Source of the DNA: Candidatus Binatia bacterium
Lineage (GTDB): Bacteria; Desulfobacterota; Binatia; HRBIN30
DNA: 64,000 nt
Assembly: GCA_026004215.1 (NCBI GenBank)
Contig: BPIR01000002.1
Coordinates: forward strand, 919,844 to 983,843
Direction of reading: 5' to 3'
Position 1 is the stretch's first letter, and each line of letters starts with the position of its first letter. Below are positions 41,036 through 48,705 of the stretch, piece after piece. The position numbers and the translations under genes were made by a program. Under the pieces are notes generated by a model. The model searched no databases. It was not told where the DNA came from and worked only from the letters and a program-made list of their open reading frames with translations.

Positions 41036-42058
41036 ATGTCGCTAAAGAAGCTTTGGACCCTGATCCGTTATGCTCTGGTCTGTGTGTCGGCTCTCGGGTC
41101 GCTCCACTGCCAGCCGGAATCACGCCGACTGCCTTACATCCCTGCAAAGCTGGAGAACTGGCCGCAGCCGTACCGCGGCGTGCCCGGACTGACCGCTCAT
41201 GTTCTCGTCAGTGGATTTGTGGAGCTACCGCAGGCGTGGCTGTACCAGCGCGGTTCGTGGATGCGCCGCGTCCAGTTGCCGGTGCCCGTCTTGGTTCTTC
41301 AGCACCCGAGCAAGGGCGTCATCGTGGTCGATAGCGGCTTGGCACGCGAAGTCGCACCGCAACGTGTGTGGCCGCGCTCGTTGTGGTTACCCACCGAGGG
41401 CTTCGTAAGCGCCCAAGCTGGAGACGAACTCCCCCAACGCTTGCGACAGGCGGGGATTCGCCCGGAAGCGGTGCGCTGGGTGATCCAGACGAACTTGCGC
41501 GCCGTGCGTAGCGGGGGCCTGCGCCATTTTTCCGGGGCGCAAGTGGTGGTGAACCAAGCGGAGCTGGACTACGCCTCGCGCCAGACCATAGCGTACGATC
41601 CGGAGCTTTGGGCGGAGGTGCGCCAGTGGCACCTCGTGGATTTCCGTGTCGCCCAGCCGTTGGGCACCTTTCCTGCGGCAGTGGATTTGTTGGGAGACGG
41701 TAGCGTGTTCGTCATTGACGGACGCGGACCGACCCCCGGAACCATTATGGTTTTGGCGCGCCTTCACCACCGAGCTTTGCTTTGGGCTGGCGACGTCGTG
41801 CCGACGCACGCGGGTTTACGCAGCGCGGCCGAGCCGCAGGGACTGTGGGACGCCAACCAGTGGTGGGTGCGCTTCTGGCAAGCGAAACGCTTGCGGGATC
41901 TCGCCCCGCAGGTGGAAATTCTGCCCGCGTTTGACACGTCGGGTTACGAAGGAAAAAGCCCTGCGTTGCGGTTCCACCCGTTGCCGACGCCAGTAGCATC
42001 GCCCGCCCGCCGTCCGACGCCCGACCGGTGGGAGCGGATCATACCGCGACCGTGGTAG
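41036..42058 (+). CDS. MBL-fold protein lacking metal ligands, exported
   Basis: 340 residues from the ATG at 41036; another ATG at 41003 is in frame. The N-terminus is signal-like (LIRYALVCVSALGSLHC), but the residue before Cys25 does not fit a lipobox well. The fold follows the lactonase-type metallo-beta-lactamase pattern: IVVDSGLA near 97, then QTNLRAVRSGGLRHF at 151-165 where relatives have THLHxDHxGGL, and GPTPG at 231-235 where the usual motif is GHTPG, with AGDVVPTHAG at 251-260 retained. All the His and Asp ligands of the HxHxDH motif are replaced, so zinc chemistry is unlikely. A binding or structural role is inferred. Confidence 0.75.
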   Translation: MSLKKLWTLIRYALVCVSALGSLHCQPESRRLPYIPAKLENWPQPYRGVPGLTAHVLVSGFVELPQAWLYQRGSWMRRVQLPVPVLVLQHPSKGVIVVDSGLAREVAPQRVWPRSLWLPTEGFVSAQAGDELPQRLRQAGIRPEAVRWVIQTNLRAVRSGGLRHFSGAQVVVNQAELDYASRQTIAYDPELWAEVRQWHLVDFRVAQPLGTFPAAVDLLGDGSVFVIDGRGPTPGTIMVLARLHHRALLWAGDVVPTHAGLRSAAEPQGLWDANQWWVRFWQAKRLRDLAPQVEILPAFDTSGYEGKSPALRFHPLPTPVASPARRPTPDRWERIIPRPW

Positions 42059-42072
42059 CAGCTTGCCCCGTC

Positions 42073-42354
42073 TTACATTGCCTGTTGCTTTGCCCGTTTG
42101 CACGGACAGCCGGCCTGTTCTGGCGCAGTAGCGGCAGCACCTGGGTGTTGGTCGTGCTCGCCTTGGGATCGGGCCTGCGCCCGTGCTGCTGCGCAAGCAC
42201 CGCAACAGCCGCCATCCGGCATGCAGCCCTCGATAGCGGCCGCCTTCCCTTCGTTCCCAGCCGGAGGGCTGCCAGCCGTCGGCGCATCTTCGGCATGCAA
42301 CGGGAAGGCAAAAAGCGAACACACGAACGCGAGAGCGAAAGCAAACCTTTTCAC
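42073..42354 (-). CDS. Cys-rich small periplasmic protein (93 aa)
   Basis: GTG start after a perfect TAGGAGGT. The signal peptide is KRFAFALAFVCSLFAFPLHA, leaving about 72 residues with six Cys (44, 50, 51, 54, 83, 85) in CMPDGGCCGAC and CPC. The rest is Ala/Gln/Pro-rich and probably disordered. Such spacing suits metal binding or disulfide exchange, but no family is recognised. Convergent with the MBL-like gene, 14 bp apart. Confidence 0.7.
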   Translation of the reverse strand: MKRFAFALAFVCSLFAFPLHAEDAPTAGSPPAGNEGKAAAIEGCMPDGGCCGACAAARAQARSQGEHDQHPGAAATAPEQAGCPCKRAKQQAM

Positions 42355-42510
42355 GAGACCTCCTATTAATCGAGATAGACGCTACCCCGCGGAACGAGGC
42401 TGCGCAACTGGCCATGTGCTCCGGCATGAGTGCGTGGCTAGCGGCGATCCATTGGTGCGAGCGCGAAGCGCTTGCTTCGAGCGATGTGGCCGCAATTCGG
42501 GCGTGTCTTC

Positions 42511-44295
42511 TTAAAGCTTGCGCGCACCGGAGGCGATGGCCTGGTAGATCTCGGGCGTAAGTGGAACATAGGCGCGCGCTGCGTCGTCGCGGATGAAGAG
42601 CGGGTCCTGTATTCGGTTCGGGTCGTACCCCTGGCGTTGGAGCTCGACCTTGCGCTGCTTGAGCGTGCCAGTCACATCCATCTCCGGCACGATTCGCACG
42701 AACACCGGACGCGCGTAGCCGGGCAGTTGCTCGGCTGTGGCGTAAAAGACCTTACCGTCGAAAGAGGCTCCGGGTTGGAGCACCACGGCAGCCATACCGG
42801 CGCGGCCTTCGTGCCCGGGCACGGCTACTCCGTACACATTTGTCTCGCTGACGCCCGGGGCTCGATTGAGAATCGAGGCCACTTCTTGCGTGGCCACGTT
42901 TTCTCCCTTCCAGCGGAAGGTGTCGCCGATGCGGTCGACGAAGTAGTAGTAGAAATCTTCGTCTCGCCGCAGGAGGTCGCCGCTGCGGAAGTATGCGTCC
43001 CCATGGCGAAAGGCGTTGCGCACCACCTTACGTTCGCTCGCCTCGCGATCGGTGTATCCATCGTACGGCATGGGTCCGCGGCTGCTGATGCGTCCGAGCA
43101 GTTCGCCGGGCTCGCCGACTTTGCACTCGACCAAAAAGCCGTCTGCGCCGCGAAGCAATTCTCCGCGCTCCACGTCGTAGCGTGCCAGCTTGTAGCGGTG
43201 ATGTTGGAACGGATGCGCGCGGCCCACCGCGCCGACGCGCCCCCGCAAGTTGATCAAGGCGATGTTCCCCTCCGTGGCTCCGTACATCTCTACGATGCGC
43301 GCAATGCCGAACCGCTTTTGAAATGCCTCCCAAATATCTGGGCGCAGGCCGGCACCGACCGCCAAGCGCAAGCGGTGATTCCGATCGTCGGGGCGCGGAG
43401 GCTGGCGCAAGAGGTAGCGGCAGAGTTCTCCGACATAAACAAAAGCCGTGGCTCCGTGGCGGCGCACATCGTCCAGAAAGCCACTGGCGCTGAAGCGGCG
43501 GCGGGAGGCAAAACCTGCTCCCGCTCGCAGAGCGACCGCGAATCCGACGAAGTTACTTTCCCCGTGATACAAGGGTAGGGGTGCGTACATCACATCGTCC
43601 TGGCCGATGCCGAGCAAAGCCGACAAGCCCAACCCTCCCATCATGAAACGGGCGTGCCGGACGATGGCTGCCTTGGGTAACCCTGTCGTTCCGGAGGTGT
43701 AAATGTACAGGAACACGTGTTTGCCCCGTACGTCGGGAAGGGGCGGATCGGCGGAGTCGGCTGCCGCCAACGCCTGCTCCAGAGGCTCGACGTGTGGCGG
43801 CAAATGAGCGCGATCACCGAGCGACCAAATCGTGTATTGCACGGCTTCAGGTAAATCGACCAGCGCCGGGAGGCACGCTTCGTCCACGAACACGTGGCGT
43901 GCGCCCGAGATGCGCAGCACATGTGCCAACGGTTCCCCGCGAAGATGAGTGTTCAGCAACGCCCCGATCGCACCACGTTTGGCGACAGCCCCTTCCGCAA
44001 ACAAGAACGCGGGGCTGTTTTCCATGAGGATGGCCACCGGCTCGCGAGCCGAAATCCCGGCTTGACGAAACACCCAGGCCCAGCGGTTGACCTGTGCGTT
44101 GTATTGCCCGAACGTAACCGCCTCGGGCTCGCGCTCGAAAAGCAAGAACGGACGGTCACCAAAGCGCGCTGCTTGCTCCTGAGCCAAAACGCCGAGGGTT
44201 TCGCGGCCCTCGGGGCCGCAACGCTGTAGTGCCCGCCCGAGACGGAATAGAACTGGAAGCTCGCGCAAGTCCTCCCACAGCAGGCGCCAGTTCAT
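42511..44295 (-). CDS. Long-chain acyl-CoA synthetase (FATP/FadD-like)
   Basis: 594 residues. The AMP-binding motif is YIYTSGTTGLPKAA, followed by EMYGATEGNIALIN and FRSGDLLRRDEDFYYYFVDR. The N-terminal layout and the YGATEGN form fit the fatty-acid-transport/very-long-chain branch of the adenylate-forming family. It activates a fatty acid to its CoA thioester via acyl-AMP. Monocistronic on the minus strand with a 326-bp divergent spacer toward def. Confidence 0.92.
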   Translation of the reverse strand: MNWRLLWEDLRELPVLFRLGRALQRCGPEGRETLGVLAQEQAARFGDRPFLLFEREPEAVTFGQYNAQVNRWAWVFRQAGISAREPVAILMENSPAFLFAEGAVAKRGAIGALLNTHLRGEPLAHVLRISGARHVFVDEACLPALVDLPEAVQYTIWSLGDRAHLPPHVEPLEQALAAADSADPPLPDVRGKHVFLYIYTSGTTGLPKAAIVRHARFMMGGLGLSALLGIGQDDVMYAPLPLYHGESNFVGFAVALRAGAGFASRRRFSASGFLDDVRRHGATAFVYVGELCRYLLRQPPRPDDRNHRLRLAVGAGLRPDIWEAFQKRFGIARIVEMYGATEGNIALINLRGRVGAVGRAHPFQHHRYKLARYDVERGELLRGADGFLVECKVGEPGELLGRISSRGPMPYDGYTDREASERKVVRNAFRHGDAYFRSGDLLRRDEDFYYYFVDRIGDTFRWKGENVATQEVASILNRAPGVSETNVYGVAVPGHEGRAGMAAVVLQPGASFDGKVFYATAEQLPGYARPVFVRIVPEMDVTGTLKQRKVELQRQGYDPNRIQDPLFIRDDAARAYVPLTPEIYQAIASGARKL

Positions 44296-44622
44296 GTTGC
44301 GGGCGATTACCCATCGCGCGCAAAAACAGCAATCCGGCCGCCACGGGTGTCGAGTCCTGATTCCCTGTTCGAGAAGTGCGAGCGAATTCGGTGGAGTTCC
44401 TCACGTTGCGGGTGCGACGCCCGCATTGGCGAGACGCGCTGGCTACGTACCGGCACGCCCTTCGGTTCGACTTGCCTGAGCGAAAAGAACCCCGGGGCGG
44501 CAGTCTCGTCGAGGAACTCGACAGCCTGGGTTGGGGTGAGACTCGAAAAGCCCGAGTAGGTCGAGAAATCGTGCCGGCATCAGCTCCTAGAATGGCGTTG
44601 CCGACTGCGGTATGCCGAGGTC
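44296..44622. other. Divergent spacer between acyl-CoA synthetase and def
   Basis: Upstream region of both genes. A frame entering from 44376 reads LTLRVRRPHWRDALATYRHA, faintly recalling the start of a glyoxalase/VOC domain, but it runs deep into def in another frame. No promoter stands out. Confidence 0.45.
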
Positions 44623-45171
44623 ATGGCCATTCTCAAAGTTGCCCGACTCGGTCACCCGGTCTTGCGTCAGGTCGCGGCCCCGGTTTCGCCGCAGGAGCTG
44701 GCGCGACCGGAGGTCCAAAAGCTGATCGACGACATGATCGAGACCATGGCGGAGTACGACGGTGCCGGCTTGGCGGCTCCTCAGGTGCACGTGAGCAAGC
44801 AAATCGCCGTGTACGCTGTGGAAGCCAATCCACGCTACCCCGACGCGCCGCACATACCGCTGACGATTCTGGCGAACCCCCGCATCACAGCATTGGGAGA
44901 GGACCAAGAGGAAGACTGGGAGGGTTGCCTGAGCGTTCCCGATTTGCGGGGAAAAGTGCCACGCTATAGGCGCGTGCGGGTGGAAGCCCTCGACCGCCAC
45001 GGCAAACGACTGGAGTTTGTTGCCGAGGGCTTCCACGCTCGCGTCGTCCAACACGAGACCGATCACCTGTTGGGTAAAGTCTATCTCGAGCGCATGCGTT
45101 CGTTCGAGTCGCTCTCCTTCCTGCGCGAGTTTTTGCGATACCATTTGGGGCAAACTGTGATGGAGGAGTAG
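44623..45171 (+). CDS. def: Peptide deformylase
   Basis: 182 residues. The three family motifs are present: GAGLAAPQV, EGCLSVP with the metal-binding Cys, and QHETDHLLG with the two His ligands and catalytic Glu. It removes the formyl group from nascent N-terminal Met. It stands alone without the fmt gene that often follows it. Confidence 0.97.
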   Translation: MAILKVARLGHPVLRQVAAPVSPQELARPEVQKLIDDMIETMAEYDGAGLAAPQVHVSKQIAVYAVEANPRYPDAPHIPLTILANPRITALGEDQEEDWEGCLSVPDLRGKVPRYRRVRVEALDRHGKRLEFVAEGFHARVVQHETDHLLGKVYLERMRSFESLSFLREFLRYHLGQTVMEE

Positions 45172-45188
45172 CGGGGCGCTCGAATCCC

Positions 45189-45287
45189 AGCGAAACCTGC
45201 GGCTTGCTTTGCGATAAGCTCGGCGGAGCGCAAAGCCCCGAAGCCGCGCGGGCGATGCCGTGTCCGTCGTGTGTTTGACGCTCGCCC
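45189..45287 (+). other. Hairpin-rich leader upstream of minor pilin operon
   Basis: GCTTTGCG (45206-45213) pairs exactly with CGCAAAGC (45229-45236), and GGGCGA (45250-45255) with TCGCCC (45282-45287). The sequence AGCGAAACC...AGCGCAAAGCC loosely recalls conserved stretches of c-di-GMP (GEMM) riboswitches, but the P2 part does not fit. It might be the def terminator region or a leader. Confidence 0.3.
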
Positions 45288-45394
45288 CGGTCTGGGGTCG
45301 AGCTTTTCGCGCTTCGGCTTGGGTGCAGAGCGTTGCCTTAGTGCAGTAACTTCGCGACTCCACGGGCATGCATCCTGCTGAGGTGCGGATCCCG

Positions 45395-45901
45395 ATGGAC
45401 CATGAAACCGCAGGTCGCAATCGAGTTCTGCGCGCAAGCAGGGGCTGGGCGGCGAGGGGCTTCTCGCTCGTGGAGTTGGTCACGGCTCTCGGGGTCGCTG
45501 CCGTTGTGGCCGCGGTGAGTTTGCCGCAACTGAGTGCGTATGCCGCGCAATACCGGCTGAGCAGCGGTGCAAACCAGCTCGCCGTTGACCTGGCGCGCGC
45601 CCGCATGAAGGCAGTGGGAGAGAATCGGTACGTGCGCGTGCAGTTCGGCACGCAGAGTTTTGGTTCTGTAGCTCAGGGATCTGTGTACCGACTGAGCACG
45701 AGTTCGGACGGGGTCAATTTTACGCAGGACGGCCCGGCGGTGTCTCTCCCCCGCGGCGTGGCGTTTTATGCGTTCCCGCAGCAGGTGGACTTCAACCGGC
45801 AGGGTCTCGCAAATACTCCGGTGACGTTGTGGACGTACAACGATGCTTATCAGTGGCGGGTGATTTCGATGAATTCCATCGGCAGGGTGACCGTTCAATG
45901 A
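45395..45901 (+). CDS. Type IV pilus minor pilin, FimT/GspH-like
   Basis: 168 residues from the ATG at 45395 with GAGGTG upstream. The prepilin peptidase site is G/FSLVELVTALGVAAVVAAVS, with Glu5 present. The C-terminal domain fits FimT/GspH-type minor pilins. It is the first gene of a minor pilin operon with pilV-, pilW- and pilX-like genes; the stop overlaps pilV by four bases. Minor pilins prime pilus assembly. Confidence 0.88.
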   Translation: MDHETAGRNRVLRASRGWAARGFSLVELVTALGVAAVVAAVSLPQLSAYAAQYRLSSGANQLAVDLARARMKAVGENRYVRVQFGTQSFGSVAQGSVYRLSTSSDGVNFTQDGPAVSLPRGVAFYAFPQQVDFNRQGLANTPVTLWTYNDAYQWRVISMNSIGRVTVQ

Positions 45902-46317
45902 AACAGATCGGGAATGCCCGTGGAATCAGTACACTGGAAGTGCTGGTGGCTTTAGCCTTGTTTGCCATTACTGCAGCAGGCTTGGCTGCGACTACCATTG
46001 CCGTGACCCAGCAAACCGCTCGCAGCAAAGTGGCCACGGCGGCGAACACTTTGGTGGAGGAGCTGGTCGAGCAACTGCGCGGTCTCGACCCCGCTGCCAA
46101 GCCCTGGTAACTCCAACCCGGGACTTACAACGATCCCAACAACCCGATCACGGCAGAGGGCGTGACGGGTGGGAAGTTCTTGCGGTCGTGGACCGTTACG
46201 CCGAACACGCCTGCACTTGGCCTTTCGCGTGTGGAGGTGAGGGTACAATTTCAAGGGCCGGCGGGCTTCAACGCGTTGGGAGTGACCTATTTATGCACGA
46301 CAGCGACCTGCAGTTAA
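45898..46317 (+). pseudogene. PilV-like minor pilin interrupted by an in-frame stop
   Basis: The frame begins at ATG 45898 (overlapping the previous stop) with leader site G/ISTLEVLVALALFAITAA, Glu5 present, and reads on to PAAKPW where TAA stands at 46108-46110. Past it the same frame continues as LQPGTYNDPNNPITAEGVTG and another 47 residues, ending in GVTYLCTTATCS before a normal TAA at 46315-46317. Without the internal stop it would encode 139 residues, fitting a PilV-type pilin with a final Cys pair. Nonsense mutation, sequencing error or stop readthrough are all possible; only a truncated 70-residue product is predicted. Confidence 0.8.
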
Positions 46318-46958
46318 AGAAAAGCCACGCCAGGCGGCTGGCCAACCAGTGGGGCTTCTCACTGGCCGACGCCCTGGTGGGCACGGCCCTGGGCCTCACG
46401 ACGATGGCGGCGGTACTGGGGTTGTATCGCGTGCAACTGTACGGCCTTCGCGGTCATACCTTGCAAACGGACGTGCAAAGCACCGCTCGCAGCATCGTGA
46501 ACCTGATGGTGGGTGAGATCCGCCGGGCGGGTGCCGATCCCAAGTGCGCAAAGACATTCGAGGGTGTGGCAGAGGCCAAACGCGACCGGCTACGCCTTTT
46601 GAGTGACTTAAATGGGAGCGGGGCGATCGACCTTCCAGGCGAAGATGTGACCTACAGCCAGAGTTCCGAGGGGGTGTTGTCGCGCACAACGGCGGGAACG
46701 ACCGAATATCTTTCCGATGCGACGGTGCGGGTGACGAATTTGCAGTTTCGCTACTTTGACGGTTCCGGCAACGAGCTCGATCCCGGATCGAATGGTCTGA
46801 ATGCTACTCAGCGCGGGCAGATACGCCGCATCGTGGTTCGCATCGGCGTGCAACGTTCCGCCATCGATCCGACCAGTCAACAGCCGCTTACGGCCACTGT
46901 TTCTTCGGGAGCCGATTTACGCAACCGCTTTTTCGTCAACCAAGTGGGGTGTTCATGA
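46293..46958 (+). CDS. Type IV pilus minor pilin, PilW-like
   Basis: 221 residues from the ATG at 46293, inside the end of pilV. The prepilin site is WG/FSLADALVGTALGL, so residue 5 is Asp in place of the usual Glu. The C-terminal part (SIVNLMVGEIRRAGADP, then a long beta-rich domain with two Cys) is PilW-like. It overlaps the next gene by four bases. Confidence 0.82.
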   Translation: MHDSDLQLKKSHARRLANQWGFSLADALVGTALGLTTMAAVLGLYRVQLYGLRGHTLQTDVQSTARSIVNLMVGEIRRAGADPKCAKTFEGVAEAKRDRLRLLSDLNGSGAIDLPGEDVTYSQSSEGVLSRTTAGTTEYLSDATVRVTNLQFRYFDGSGNELDPGSNGLNATQRGQIRRIVVRIGVQRSAIDPTSQQPLTATVSSGADLRNRFFVNQVGCS

Positions 46959-48121
46959 GGGTGCCCCGACTTTGCCGAGCGGCCCCCGCTGCTGGCTTTG
47001 CTCTTCCCAGCATGCTCATGCTGTTGTTGCTGCTGGTCACCATGGGCGCGGCAGCAGCTTTGTACACGGGCTTGGAGTTTCGCTCCATGAATCACTTGCA
47101 AACCGGCAACCAAGCTATGTTTGCGGCGGAGGCGGGCGCCCTGCGTGCGGTGAACGCCATGAATCAGTCGGGTGTGACGCACTTTGCCAACGACATCGTT
47201 GCACGTTGGAATACTCTGTTCGCTCCTAACGTCCAGGCGCTTGCCGGCTACCCCCAGTTCACTTTCAGTGCGGCCGTGGAGGCGGATCCGACCAACCCCG
47301 CGGATCGCGGCTGGATCACGGCAACCGGTTGGGCGCCTTACAATGCGCGGCGCGTCGTCCGCATCGGCGTGCGCCGTGGCCCCATTGGCCGTGGCATTGG
47401 TGCGATTTACTTGGCCGCGGACAGCGTGAGCCCGAGTTTTTCGGGGAATGCCTTCGAGGTGGACGGTAACAACCACGATCCGTACGGCAATCTGGTTGCG
47501 GGTACGATCGCCCCGGGTATCGCCACGCGCAACGACACGGTGACAAGCGGCGTGAAGTCAGCACTCAACACCCAACAAAAAGACAATGTGCGGGGTGCGG
47601 AATTCTCGCTGTCTCCATTGAACCCCAGCGTGGTCACGACCGGTGGTCCCGACTGGGCCGACATCAACCGCATTGTCAGTACCGTCCTGACGGATCCGCG
47701 AGTGGTGAGAAACAACTCCAGTCGAATCAACGGCAACGTAACTTTCGGTACTTTGCAAAACCCGCAGATCACCTACATGACCGCATCCGACGTGACCATT
47801 CACGCTAACGGGAATGCGTCCGGCGCAGGCATCCTCATCGTGGATGGCTCGCTTACCATCAATGGAAACCTGAACTTTGTCGGCTGGGTGATTGTGCGGG
47901 GGAGTACGGTCATCAGTGGGCCCGCGTCGGACGACGAAACCACCGTGCTCGGTAATGCGACGGTAATGGGCTCGCTGTGGACAACCCACATGACGATTAG
48001 GGTGGGCGGGAGCGCGATTCTGGACTTCTGCGAGTCGTGCTTGAACCTCATCGTGCCCCCAGCGGGCGGTGGCTATATGCCCAAAGCGATGATGATCACT
48101 TCTTGGCAAGAGGTTTTGTGA
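46955..48121 (+). CDS. PilX-like pilus assembly protein with repeat-containing C-terminal domain
   Basis: 388 residues from the ATG overlapping the pilW stop. The N-terminal G/FALPSMLMLLLLLVTMGAAA helix lacks Glu5, and MFAAEAGALRAVNAM matches the PilX signature AxxAAEAxLR. The C-terminal half has short repeats around Asn-Gly-Asn (SSRINGNVTFGTLQ, TIHANGNASGAGILIVDGSL, TINGNLNFVGWVIVRGS), suggesting a beta-helix like bactofilin-type polymers. This is longer than ordinary PilX. It overlaps the next gene by one base. Confidence 0.78.
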   Translation: MRVPRLCRAAPAAGFALPSMLMLLLLLVTMGAAAALYTGLEFRSMNHLQTGNQAMFAAEAGALRAVNAMNQSGVTHFANDIVARWNTLFAPNVQALAGYPQFTFSAAVEADPTNPADRGWITATGWAPYNARRVVRIGVRRGPIGRGIGAIYLAADSVSPSFSGNAFEVDGNNHDPYGNLVAGTIAPGIATRNDTVTSGVKSALNTQQKDNVRGAEFSLSPLNPSVVTTGGPDWADINRIVSTVLTDPRVVRNNSSRINGNVTFGTLQNPQITYMTASDVTIHANGNASGAGILIVDGSLTINGNLNFVGWVIVRGSTVISGPASDDETTVLGNATVMGSLWTTHMTIRVGGSAILDFCESCLNLIVPPAGGGYMPKAMMITSWQEVL

Positions 48122-48396
48122 TGGTGCGCGTGACGAAAATCCTGCTGCTCGGGGTGGTGCTGTCGTGCTGGAACGGGCCGATCCTCGGGCAAGGGAACGA
48201 CGGGGTTTTCGAGCAACCGGAAGACCCTCAGGCGACCTTGCGTGAGCTGGACGATGTCGTGGTCCAGAAACAGAAAGCGCTGTTTGCCGCCCGTATGCGC
48301 GGGAACCCCGAGGAAATCAAAAAGGCACAAGAAGAATTCGAAGCCGTGCAAAAACAGCGCGGCAAAGCCGTGCGCGCTTTGGAACAAAGCCGCTGA
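48121..48396 (+). CDS. Small exported helical protein of the pilin operon (91 aa)
   Basis: The ATG overlaps the pilX TGA (TGATG). A signal peptide (VTKILLLGVVLSCWNGPILG) is followed by a charged, helical, coiled-coil-like region (QKQKALFAARMRGNPEEIKK and on). Coupled translation points to a role with the minor pilins, perhaps as an assembly or anchoring factor. No known family. Confidence 0.72.
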   Translation: MVRVTKILLLGVVLSCWNGPILGQGNDGVFEQPEDPQATLRELDDVVVQKQKALFAARMRGNPEEIKKAQEEFEAVQKQRGKAVRALEQSR

Positions 48397-48705
48397 GAGC
48401 CTCTTCTGCCTTCACCTCGTTTTGCGCAGTACCCACTCGAAACGAGTCCCCCCGAACTTGCCGTGGTGTTAAGCTCGGGGCGTCGTGTTTGGTCGCCTTT
48501 GGGATCGGAATAGCGCCGTGTGGGCGCGTCTGCGGCGGGAGCTGGGTCGGCCGTCGGCTACAGGGTTGCACGAAAATGGGTGCGGGCGGGCCAGACTGTG
48601 TGCGACGAACCTAGGCCTCGATGCGTGTGGGACACCGCCGACTCGCTGTCTCCACCTGGTTGCGAGGAGGGGGACCCACGGAGTGGGGAGAGGCACGCGC
48701 TGTTT
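48397..48705. other. Spacer after the pilin operon
   Basis: About 310 bp before the likely start of the TPR/peptidase gene. It contains the hairpin at 48450-48480. An in-frame upstream extension of the next gene exists but is Arg/Cys-rich and not convincing. Confidence 0.5.
48450..48480 (+). terminator. Probable terminator of the pilin operon
   Basis: CCCCGAACTT (48450-48459) pairs with AAGCTCGGGG (48471-48480), ten pairs with one mismatch and an 11-nt loop, 54 nt past the last stop of the operon. Only a weak T run (GTGTTT) follows, so efficiency is uncertain. Confidence 0.4.

Noticed and set aside
42472..43578. 368-codon frame opposite the acyl-CoA synthetase gene
   Set aside because: Antisense to a clear adenylate-forming enzyme and lacks any motif.
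44376..44622. Glyoxalase/VOC-like start (LTLRVRRPHWRDALATYRHA) before def
   Set aside because: The frame continues more than 300 bp into def in a different frame, so no complete protein is possible; at most a fossil fragment.
45189..45287. Full call of a c-di-GMP riboswitch
   Set aside because: Only short stretches resemble the consensus; the tetraloop and P2 receptor are missing. Kept only as a low-interest leader.
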